From a virus: a stretch of 56,134 nucleotides of DNA. How positions within the stretch are numbered: position 1 is the stretch's first letter; the number at the start of each line of letters is the position of its first letter. Location: positions 1 to 56,134 of IMG/VR virus record IMGVR_UViG_3300027741_000078. One strand, written 5' to 3'. The notes under the pieces are model-generated. The model worked only from the letters and a program-made list of their open reading frames with translations, was not told the origin of the DNA and did not search any database. This document shows, in pieces, positions 32,588 to 38,530 of the stretch. The position numbers and the translations under genes are program-made.

Positions 32588-32804
32588 GTGCTACGTCGAT
32601 ACGCCAGAGGTCCTCAAACAGGCGTACAAGGCCGGGTACGCGGATGCGATGGGATGGAAGCGTGACAACTACCTCGAGGACGTCGGCTGGATTGGCCTGA
32701 CGGATGAGGAGATTGACCCCGCCGCAGAGCAGTCAGATAACTATGCGGCATTTCATAGTGGGGTTCGGTTTGCGGAAGCAAAGCTGAGGGAAAAGAACGC
32801 ATGA
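32550..32804 (+). CDS. Small protein with W(I/V)GLTDEE motif, unknown
   Basis: 84 residues from ATG 32550. It contains LKQAYKAGYADAMGW, G-W-I-G-L-T-D-E-E-I and ends FAEAKLREKNA. The motif and end are echoed in the next gene (WVGLTDEEV, LIEAKLKEKNG), so the two are partial paralogues or share a swapped module. Such modular small proteins are common in phage accessory regions (Ead/Ea22-like). Function unknown. Confidence 0.55.
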   Translation: MPTFSEIFSEQPECYVDTPEVLKQAYKAGYADAMGWKRDNYLEDVGWIGLTDEEIDPAAEQSDNYAAFHSGVRFAEAKLREKNA

Positions 32805-33097
32805 ACCGCGAAGACATCATCCGCATGGCGCGGGAGGCGGAAATTCCCGGATCGTGGGACTTAAATTGGTTTGACCCATATCTTGATCGCTTTGCCGCTC
32901 TTGTCGCCGCGCATGAACGGGAGGTGCCCGTCATGACTGAGTTAGTGATTGATTGTCCTCGCTGCGGCCACTGCTGCCCAGAGCGCCAGTGGGTCGGGCT
33001 GACGGATGAGGAAGTGCAGTACATTGCTGATAGCGAGTATGAAGAGACGTTTGTTCGTTTAATTGAAGCCAAACTCAAGGAGAAGAATGGTGGATGA
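32801..33097 (+). CDS. Small Ead-like protein with zinc knuckle
   Basis: 98 residues. It begins MNREDIIRMAREAEIPGSWD, continues YLDRFAALVAAHEREV (a pattern seen in phage Ea-type proteins), and has a D-C-P-R-C-G-H-C-C-P cluster likely to bind zinc. The C-terminal part W-V-G-L-T-D-E-E-V and LIEAKLKEKNG repeat the preceding gene. It overlaps both neighbours. No function is established. Confidence 0.6.
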   Translation: MNREDIIRMAREAEIPGSWDLNWFDPYLDRFAALVAAHEREVPVMTELVIDCPRCGHCCPERQWVGLTDEEVQYIADSEYEETFVRLIEAKLKEKNGG

Positions 33098-33284
33098 TTT
33101 AGTTCATCGCCTACGCAAACGAGCAGAGATTCGCAGGCAGATCAGCACCCGCAAGTCTGTGCAAGAGGGCCAACCAGACCGTATTTCTGACTTGTTGGAT
33201 GAGGCTGCTGATGCTTTGGAGAAGCGCCAGTTGAGTTGTTTGATGGGCAAGGAATCTAACGATGATCAGATACGGAATCCTTGA
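33087..33284 (+). CDS. Small helical protein, unknown
   Basis: 65 residues from ATG 33087 (MVDDLVHRLRKRAEIRRQIS). RISDLLDEAADALEKRQ in the second half is a pattern common in small phage proteins of accessory regions. Overlaps the previous gene by 11 bases and the next by 23. Possibly nucleic-acid binding because it is Arg-rich; unproven. Confidence 0.55.
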   Translation: MVDDLVHRLRKRAEIRRQISTRKSVQEGQPDRISDLLDEAADALEKRQLSCLMGKESNDDQIRNP

Positions 33285-33402
33285 CGACGAGGGCAAGGTT
33301 GTCCGGTGGGTCTGGGTCAAGCCGCCCTACCCGCACATCGTGAGCAGACCTAAACGTAAACCGAAGTTCGACTTCACTAATTTTGAGCCGGCACCATTTT
33401 GA
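33262..33402 (+). CDS. Small conserved phage protein (46 residues)
   Basis: The frame encodes MIRYGILDDEGKVVRWVWVK followed by P-P-Y-P-H-I-V and ends FTNFEPAPF. The pattern Y-G-x-L-D-D-x-G-x-V-V-R-W and P-x-Y-P-H-I-V recurs in small phage proteins I have seen, but with no assigned role. It overlaps the upstream and downstream frames by 23 and 4 bases. Confidence 0.6.
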   Translation: MIRYGILDDEGKVVRWVWVKPPYPHIVSRPKRKPKFDFTNFEPAPF

Positions 33403-33542
33403 TAAACAAAAACTGTCAGCAGTGCAGGGTCCACCCGGCGCTATACAAGGTCCCCACGCTCAAGGGCAACGGGTTCAGGTGGAAATGTGAGGCCTGCTAC
33501 AAGCGCAGGGTACCAAGCGGGATCAGGGAGAAGATTGCGTGA
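33399..33542 (+). CDS. Mini zinc-ribbon protein (47 residues, TTG start)
   Basis: From TTG 33399 overlapping the preceding TGA. Cys-x2-Cys (NCQQCRVHPALYK) and Cys-x2-Cys (WKCEACYKRRVP) form a zinc-ribbon pair. Small zinc ribbons are frequent in phage early regions. The start codon is uncertain because no ATG is present; the overlap and the following GTGA coupling support the frame. Confidence 0.5.
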   Translation: MINKNCQQCRVHPALYKVPTLKGNGFRWKCEACYKRRVPSGIREKIA

Positions 33543-33754
33543 CCGACCTCATTAACAACCCTCCCCACTACACCGCGGGAGGGATCGAGACTATCGACTA
33601 TATGCGGGCCAAGGCGAGCCCAGAGGAGTTTAGGGGATACCTTCGCCTCAACGCCCTTAAATATCTCTCTAGGGCCGGCCTGAAGGGTGATGCTGTGGAG
33701 GACCTGCGTAAGTGTGCCTGGTACGTTAACCGGCTGATCGAGGAGATGAGGTGA
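33539..33754 (+). CDS. DUF3310 family protein
   Basis: 71 residues from GTG 33539. It carries the DUF3310 pattern NNPPHYTAGGIETIDYMRAK, F-R-G-Y-L-R-L-N-A-L-K-Y-L-S-R and EDLRKCAWYVNRLIEEMR. Members are common in phages near replication and nucleotide-metabolism genes (often called SaV-like). The biochemical function is not established. Start and stop overlap neighbouring frames. Confidence 0.85.
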   Translation: MTDLINNPPHYTAGGIETIDYMRAKASPEEFRGYLRLNALKYLSRAGLKGDAVEDLRKCAWYVNRLIEEMR

Positions 33755-33834
33755 GGTTTCCCGATCAGAACATTTCCGCACCTGAAAGTGGCGCCGGCAT
33801 CACAAACTTCCCGATCGGGGCGGAGTCGAGATGA
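33751..33834 (+). CDS. Very small possible protein (27 residues)
   Basis: GTG 33751 to TGA 33834, linking the DUF3310 gene and the zinc-ribbon gene with overlaps on both sides (GTGA, ATGA). It encodes MRFPDQNISAPESGAGITNF and a short end. It contains the repeat TTCCCGATC twice. The stop-start coupling is the only support; it could be a spacer. Confidence 0.3.
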   Translation: MRFPDQNISAPESGAGITNFPIGAESR

Positions 33835-34028
33835 ACTGCCCTAGTTGCAACCTCAAGACGCGCACGATCGACACCAGGCAGTATTACGAGCCGACACTGA
33901 GCTTCAACTGGGCAGCCCGCCGTATCAAGTGCGAGGGGTGCGGCCTGATCAGTAAGACCGTTGAGCTGCCCCACGAGGACTACGAGATGCTCTACCTGGC
34001 GTATGTTGGGACTAAGGGTTTTCCCTAG
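33831..34028 (+). CDS. Small zinc-ribbon protein
   Basis: 65 residues: MNCPSCNLKTRTIDTRQYYE at the start, then RRIKCEGCGLISKTVE. Two Cys-x2-Cys pairs about 30 residues apart form a zinc ribbon like that of NrdR or transcription factors. The rest (HEDYEMLYLAYVG) is helical. It may bind nucleic acid and be a regulator. The stop overlaps the inverted repeat of promoter module 3. Confidence 0.65.
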   Translation: MNCPSCNLKTRTIDTRQYYEPTLSFNWAARRIKCEGCGLISKTVELPHEDYEMLYLAYVGTKGFP

Positions 34029-34078
34029 TAAAAAAAGTTCAAAAAAGTTCACACAAGCGCCGTCCTTTGTGGGAGTAT
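34011..34078 (+). promoter_or_regulatory. Phage promoter module 3 with upstream inverted repeat
   Basis: Inverted repeat AGGG-TTTT-CCCT extended by ACT/AGT (34011-34029), two perfect tandem copies of AAAAAAGTTC (34031-34050), the core AAAAAAGTTCACACAAG (34041-34057), and GAGTAT at 34073-34078, 19 bases after TTCACA. The -10 is weaker than in the other modules. The gene starts at 34125. Confidence 0.68.
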
Positions 34079-34124
34079 CTGTCTACGGTCACTACCGATC
34101 GCAAACAACCAGAGGACAGAGAAA

Positions 34125-34451
34125 ATGAAAGTCACCAACGCAACAAAAGAAGCCTGCGAGGCAATCCGCATGATCCGCCAAGGGGATAAGTGGGTGCTGG
34201 TGCATCCGTACTATCCAGGACAGCTTCAGGGGCCGAGCACGCACAGCCAGCCGGATAGTTACGACGTTATCCGAGAGCAAATGGCTAACTGTCGGGCGTC
34301 CCTCGTTATGCACTTAATGGGTGTCTGGACGCTAGACATCGAGTTTTTGATTGAGGAAACGCGTGGCAACCTGAACGAAAAGATTGCTGCCGCGTTGCGG
34401 TATCACCGCGAGGTTGAGATCCCCCATCTTGCGTGGATGAATCAAGCCTGA
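34125..34451 (+). CDS. Small protein of unknown function under phage promoter 3
   Basis: 108 residues: MKVTNATKEACEAIRMIRQG, W-V-L-V-H-P-Y-Y-P-G in the middle, and a helical C-terminus (EEIR-type; LNEKIAAALRYHREVEIPHL). I recognise no family. The leader AACCAGAGGACAGAGAAA is related to those of the genes at 24016 and 31233. Co-regulation with those two genes is inferred from the shared promoter. Confidence 0.7.
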   Translation: MKVTNATKEACEAIRMIRQGDKWVLVHPYYPGQLQGPSTHSQPDSYDVIREQMANCRASLVMHLMGVWTLDIEFLIEETRGNLNEKIAAALRYHREVEIPHLAWMNQA

Positions 34452-34477
34452 ACCAACAAGGGTCCATCTTGGCTCCA

Positions 34478-34492
34478 TCATGGTTACCATGA
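34478..34492. promoter_or_regulatory. Perfect 15-base inverted repeat, possible operator
   Basis: TCATGGT-T-ACCATGA is a perfect dyad with a one-base centre. It lies between the 108-residue gene and the mini-gene at 34524 and could be a dimeric repressor site. No copy was noticed elsewhere. Confidence 0.45.
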
Positions 34493-34523
34493 AGGTAGTC
34501 GCAATCAACGCAATAACGGAGGA

Positions 34524-34697
34524 ATGGTGAACGCAATCAGAGTACGGACGCAGGTCTACAAGCTTGGAAGGGCAATCTTCTACCCCAGCAACTTCAAGGG
34601 GTACTACAGCTTCCCAGGTAACCGCCTGATCACCGAGTGGGAGCTGTTACGAAGGGGCGCCACGGTAGACTACGAGATGCTGTGGCCTGCAGCGTAA
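34524..34697 (+). CDS. Small aromatic-rich protein (57 residues)
   Basis: Starts MVNAIRVRTQVYKLGRAIFY and continues PSNFKGYYSFPGNRL. GGAG precedes the ATG, and the leader TCGCAATCAACGC is similar to that upstream of promoter genes. It ends 4 bases before the next ATG. The length, ribosome binding site and tight spacing support it; no family recognised. Confidence 0.55.
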   Translation: MVNAIRVRTQVYKLGRAIFYPSNFKGYYSFPGNRLITEWELLRRGATVDYEMLWPAA

Positions 34698-34701
34698 TAA
34701 A

Positions 34702-35532
34702 ATGAGTGACCCGTTTAAGATTTCTGGACCAACCTGCATATCATTTTCCGGCGGGAGAACGTCCGCCTATATGTTATGGAGGACACTGGAAGCTAACAAC
34801 GGGTTGCCTGATGAGGCAAGAGTCTGCTTCCAGAACACCGGTAAAGAACGAGAAGAGACACTTAGATTTGTGAATGAATGTTCTGTGAGGTGGGGAGTAG
34901 AGATAGATTGGTTGGAGTTCAGAGACTCCGAGACCAAGTTTGAGAAGGTCACGTTTGAGACGGCCAGTAGGAACGGTGAGCCATTCGAGGCCGTCATCCG
35001 TAAACGTAAGTACCTGCCGAACCCGTTGGTGAGGTTCTGCACCGTAGAATTGAAGGTGAGAACCTGCCACCGATACTTAAAGTCTCTAGGTTGGGACGAA
35101 TGGGAAAGCTGGATCGGCATCAGGGCAGACGAGCAACGCAGGCTTGCGAAGATCAAGAACCAAGACTACGGGCGGCATGAAACCAAGTACGCTCCCTGCG
35201 GCATTGCAGGCATCACCAAACACGACGTAGCGAAGTTCTGGAAGGAACAACTCTTCGACCTAGAGCTGGACAACATCAACGGGGAGACACCCTGGGGAAA
35301 CTGTGACCTATGTTTTTTGAAGAATACGAATAAGGTCATGAGTCTAATTTCAAGAGAACCAGAGCGAGCATTGTGGTGGGCCAAGATGGAAACCATCACA
35401 GAACCTGACAAACCATCCGGTGGTTTCTTCCGCACAGACCGTCCGTCCTATCAAGCGATGATGGACGCGGCCAAGAGTCAGGTAGATATGTTCGACCAGA
35501 GCGAGGACATCTCGTGTTTCTGCGGCGATTAG
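34702..35532 (+). CDS. PAPS reductase-like (PP-loop) protein
   Basis: 276 residues. The PP-loop SFSGGRTSAYM (about 13-23), FQNTGKERE and the later R-F-C-T-V-E-L-K-V-R segment are the pattern of phosphoadenosine phosphosulfate reductase/ATP pyrophosphatase proteins. The C-terminus has C-D-L-C-F-L-K-N-T and C-F-C-G-D, likely metal or substrate binding. Phage members are often linked with sulfur transfer to DNA or with nucleotide modification, but no dnd-type partner is seen. The gene begins 4 bases after the mini-gene. The actual reaction is unknown. Confidence 0.78.
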   Translation: MSDPFKISGPTCISFSGGRTSAYMLWRTLEANNGLPDEARVCFQNTGKEREETLRFVNECSVRWGVEIDWLEFRDSETKFEKVTFETASRNGEPFEAVIRKRKYLPNPLVRFCTVELKVRTCHRYLKSLGWDEWESWIGIRADEQRRLAKIKNQDYGRHETKYAPCGIAGITKHDVAKFWKEQLFDLELDNINGETPWGNCDLCFLKNTNKVMSLISREPERALWWAKMETITEPDKPSGGFFRTDRPSYQAMMDAAKSQVDMFDQSEDISCFCGD

Positions 35533-35843
35533 CGCTGCTTCTTTTTGTGTCATAATCTGATCTCGCTCCCATGCGGTACGTCGGTGGTGGGAGCTTGCAA
35601 ACCCCGTTACACGAGCGAGCCAGAGCGGGGGCGGTGGGCGAATCCTAGAGCCGGGTGGTTGAAATAAGTCTGGGAAAAGCGTTGCCTAAGGAGCAGTGCA
35701 AAGCGGTCCCGTGTCTCTATATTGATACGGTAAGGACTTGCATTGCCTAAGATAAGAATAGAATAGATTGATAGATAGATATATAGCGTGTTTTTTTTTG
35801 ATCAAAAACAAAGAGCACCCAGCACTTTGCGGAGGCATAAAAT
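35533..35843 (+). other. Structured non-coding region, possible RNA or packaging control
   Basis: A 311-base gap without a supported gene. Potential helices: GCTCCCA (35565-35571) with TGGGAGC (35588-35594); CCCCG (35602-35606) with CGGGG (35636-35640); an alternative, mutually exclusive pairing CTCGCTC (35562-35568) with GAGCGAG (35613-35619); and a large two-part hairpin, GCAGTGCAAAG (35693-35703) with CTTGCATTGC (35737-35746), enclosing CCGTGTC (35709-35715) with GATACGG (35724-35730). A direct repeat TTGCCTAAG occurs at 35682 and 35743. The 3' part is AT-rich, with TTTTTGATCAAAAA near 35795-35810. No tRNA-like fold is seen. Confidence 0.5.
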
Positions 35844-36209
35844 ATGCACAAAATTACGGATGAGAGTAAGGAAAAGGTAAGGAAACTTGCTGCTGCAGGT
35901 ATTAGGTTTGAGGATATTGCCGCGAAGCTTGGTATATCTAGTGACACCCTTACGCGTAGATATAGGCAGGAGTTAGATGACGGTAGGATTGACGCTAACG
36001 CTGCTATTGGAGAGACTTTGTATCAGCAGGCTAAGAATGGTAATACTGCTGCGATGATCTTCTGGCTAAAGACTCAGGGTGGCTGGCGTGAGAAGAACCA
36101 CGTTGAGGTTACTGGTGAGAATGGTGGCCCTGTTAAGGTAGACACCTCAATCTTTAATGCCATCATCACCAACCTTGAAGCGAAGCGTCAGATAGAGACA
36201 AATGAGTGA
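35844..36209 (+). CDS. terS: Terminase small subunit
   Basis: 121 residues. A helix-turn-helix (AAAGIRFEDIAAKLGISSDT, then LTRRYRQEL) is followed by the family pattern DDGRIDANAAIGETLYQQAK and NTAAMIFWLKTQGGWRE. It recognises the packaging site and feeds DNA to the large subunit. The gene overlaps the large-subunit start by 8 bases (ATGAGTGATG). Length is typical. The structured gap upstream may hold its promoter. Confidence 0.88.
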   Translation: MHKITDESKEKVRKLAAAGIRFEDIAAKLGISSDTLTRRYRQELDDGRIDANAAIGETLYQQAKNGNTAAMIFWLKTQGGWREKNHVEVTGENGGPVKVDTSIFNAIITNLEAKRQIETNE

Positions 36210-38523
36210 TGCTGCCCTTATTGCGGCACTTAAGGATCCGGATTTAGCGAAGCAGTTCGCCGCCCTTCCTGAGGTTGATAGGGCTGCGTTTGAGTGGCGT
36301 GCTAAGTGGCTAACGCAGGCACATAAGCATCAGATAATGCCACCTGGGGACTGGTGGAGTATTTGGCTTTTGTGCGCTGGGAGGGGAGCCGGCAAGACGA
36401 GATTAGCCGCGGAGCAGATAGGGTGGCTTACATGGTCCAACCCAGGGACTCGAGCGTTAGTAGCCGCCCCAACCTCCTCTGACGTCCGTGGCACCTGCTT
36501 TGAGGGTGATAGCGGGCTGCTCAATGTAATACCGCCTGCGCTGATTGAGGACTACAACAAGAGCCTGCACGAGCTGCGCCTAAAGAATGGCAGCCTCATC
36601 AAGGGTATCCCAGCAAGCGAGCCGGAGCGCTTCCGAGGCCCTCAGTTCCATTTTGCCTGGGCTGATGAGCTAGCCGCCTGGGACTACCTGCAAGAGGCGT
36701 GGGACCAGATCCAGTTCGGGTTGCGGCTGGGTAAGCGCACGATCATGATCTGCACCACCACGCCGAGGCCCAAGGATCTGATCATTGACCTCATCGGCAG
36801 GGATGGTGAGGATGTGGTGGTAACGACCGCCTCCACCTACACCAACCTATCCAACCTGAGCCAGAACTTCCAGAAGCAGATCCTGCAATATGAGGGCACG
36901 AAGTTAGGAAGGCAGGAGATTTACGCCGAGATTATTGATCCCGAGGAGTCTGGGATTGTTAAGCGGGATATGTTTAAGCTGTGGCCTGTTGATAAGCCAT
37001 TCCCGCGGTTTGAGTACATTATTCAGAGTTATGATTGCGCCTACACAGAGAAGACGCATAACGATCCGACTGCCTGCATTACCTTTGGCGTATTCAAGCC
37101 GCTTGATAGTCCGATGGCGGTAATGGTAATTGATTGCTGGCAAGACCGATTACAATACCCAGACCTGCGCCCTAAGGTAGTTGAGGAGTTCGAGAATGTT
37201 TACGGTGAAGGCAAGGATCGCAAGCGTGTTGATCTCATCCTGGTTGAAGATAAGTCAGCCGGGATTAGCCTCATCCAAGACCTACAAAGGGCCCATCTCC
37301 CCGTGCGTTCGTACAACCCCGGCGGGGCGGATAAGATGCAGCGCCTGAACATCGTATCCAACATCATCGCCCGCGGCAGGGTATGGATACCGGAGAGCAG
37401 CACCAGGCCGGGATTCGTGAGGGACTGGGCAGAGGGTATGGTTAGCCAGCTCTGCTCGTTCCCTGACACGACCCACGATGATTTCGTCGACGCGTGCGTT
37501 GATTCATTGACTCAAGTTTCAATGGCTAACGGGACAAAGGCGATCAAGGATATTCGCGTTGGCGATATGGTCATGACCCCAAAGGGATTGCGGCGTGTTG
37601 AGGCTGTCCACGATAACGGAATCAAAGAGGTTTGGTTTGTTGATGGATTGCTAGCAACCGCAGACCATTTGGTGTGGACCCAGCTTGGATGGACTCGGGT
37701 TGACCGCTTGATTCAAGGTGTTCATAATGTCTCCTTTAACAGGGAGGCTTTATGGGATTCAAATCAAAGGGCGTCGCGGTGGAGTCGGTTGTTTTTAATG
37801 GCAGAAAGTACAACCGCTATCCTGAGAGCAGCAATCCGGCGCATCGAAAGTATTTTGCAAGAGCCGGCCACCGTCTTCATCGGGATGTTTGGATTTTTCA
37901 CAACGGGCCCATTCCAGAGGGTATGCACGTCCACCACATTGACGGCAACACGGCCAACAATGACATCTCCAATCTTGCCTGCGTCACAAGAGCAGAGCAC
38001 TGGGATGAGCATCGGGCCGAGTTGTCTGAACGAAGCAAAAGCCCAAAGCAGCTTGAGCATCTCGCAAGGATCCGGGGCAGCGCGGCGCAGTGGCATAGAT
38101 CCGCTGAAGGTATTGAGTGGCATCGGCAGCACACAAGTAGGTCATTGGCAAAAACCTGGGGTGTCCCTCGGGCATACGTTGAAAAACCTTTCCAGTGCTT
38201 TTGGTGCGGCGTTCAAGGGCTGCGTAAATTGGATACAAAACGCTTTTGCTCTACAACCTGCCAAAACGCCGAGTCACGTTTCCGTCTCGGTAAAACGAGT
38301 TACCAGCACCCATATCACGCGGCACGTCTTTGACCTTACGGTTGAGGGCGAGCATTGCTATTACGCCAACGGGATGCTCGTACACAATTGCTCGCAAGGG
38401 CTTAGGTTCCTGCGTGACTCTGGCTGGATTGATATTGATCCGCCACCTCGAGATACTTACGACGACGACGACTACGCCGACTCCAGCGCAGGCAAGAAGC
38501 GCGTCAACCCCTACGCAATTTAG
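36202..38523 (+). CDS. terL: Terminase large subunit containing an intein
   Basis: 773 residues as translated; 475 after removing the 298-residue intein. Walker A CAGRGAGKT (58-66), the WADELAAW Walker B region (about 154-161), and the RNase H-like nuclease acidic residues in QSYDCAYTE, LVEDKSAG and THDDFVDA (to 431) are visible. The intein starts at Cys432 directly after FVDA and ends with His728-Asn729, followed by Cys730 (CSQGLRFLRDSGW). The joined sequence DDFVDACSQGLRFLRDSGW is a normal terminase nuclease motif. It cuts and pumps DNA into the prohead. Splicing is needed to rebuild the nuclease active site, so it could control packaging. Confidence 0.9.
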   Translation: MSDAALIAALKDPDLAKQFAALPEVDRAAFEWRAKWLTQAHKHQIMPPGDWWSIWLLCAGRGAGKTRLAAEQIGWLTWSNPGTRALVAAPTSSDVRGTCFEGDSGLLNVIPPALIEDYNKSLHELRLKNGSLIKGIPASEPERFRGPQFHFAWADELAAWDYLQEAWDQIQFGLRLGKRTIMICTTTPRPKDLIIDLIGRDGEDVVVTTASTYTNLSNLSQNFQKQILQYEGTKLGRQEIYAEIIDPEESGIVKRDMFKLWPVDKPFPRFEYIIQSYDCAYTEKTHNDPTACITFGVFKPLDSPMAVMVIDCWQDRLQYPDLRPKVVEEFENVYGEGKDRKRVDLILVEDKSAGISLIQDLQRAHLPVRSYNPGGADKMQRLNIVSNIIARGRVWIPESSTRPGFVRDWAEGMVSQLCSFPDTTHDDFVDACVDSLTQVSMANGTKAIKDIRVGDMVMTPKGLRRVEAVHDNGIKEVWFVDGLLATADHLVWTQLGWTRVDRLIQGVHNVSFNREALWDSNQRASRWSRLFLMAESTTAILRAAIRRIESILQEPATVFIGMFGFFTTGPFQRVCTSTTLTATRPTMTSPILPASQEQSTGMSIGPSCLNEAKAQSSLSISQGSGAARRSGIDPLKVLSGIGSTQVGHWQKPGVSLGHTLKNLSSAFGAAFKGCVNWIQNAFALQPAKTPSHVSVSVKRVTSTHITRHVFDLTVEGEHCYYANGMLVHNCSQGLRFLRDSGWIDIDPPPRDTYDDDDYADSSAGKKRVNPYAI
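37495..38388 (+). mobile_element. Intein in terL (Hint domain)
   Basis: 298 residues. Block A CVDSLTQVSMANGTKAIKDI with Cys1 and GDMVMTPKG; block B TADHLVWTQ with its His at intein position 58; block F HVFDLTVEGEHCYYANG; block G LVHN followed by a +1 Cys. All catalytic residues for class 1 protein splicing are present. The roughly 190 residues between block B and block F have no endonuclease motif in this frame; they are low-quality sequence that overlaps the HNH gene in another frame. Confidence 0.9.
37752..38333 (+). CDS. HNH endonuclease nested out of frame inside the terL intein
   Basis: 193 residues in the frame +2 relative to terL. GGGAGG (37742-37747) precedes the ATG at 37752, so it has its own ribosome binding site. 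The HNH_3 motif is clear: H-R-D-V-W-I-F-H-N-G-P-I-P-E-G, HVHHIDGNTANNDISNL (59-75). A C-terminal zinc ribbon has Cys149, Cys152, Cys166 and Cys170 (QCFWCG, FCSTTC). The stop lies in the intein's block F. The gene is thus wholly inside the intein and uses a different frame, while the intein frame stays open across all 194 codons. It is the likely homing enzyme of the element. Confidence 0.88.
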   Translation: MGFKSKGVAVESVVFNGRKYNRYPESSNPAHRKYFARAGHRLHRDVWIFHNGPIPEGMHVHHIDGNTANNDISNLACVTRAEHWDEHRAELSERSKSPKQLEHLARIRGSAAQWHRSAEGIEWHRQHTSRSLAKTWGVPRAYVEKPFQCFWCGVQGLRKLDTKRFCSTTCQNAESRFRLGKTSYQHPYHAARL

Positions 38524-38530
38524 GTGACCT

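Noticed and set aside
35533-35843. tRNA gene or group I intron in the structured gap
   Set aside because: No cloverleaf with a T-loop (GTTCRANYC-like) and no recognisable intron core or interrupted gene; the flanking genes are complete.
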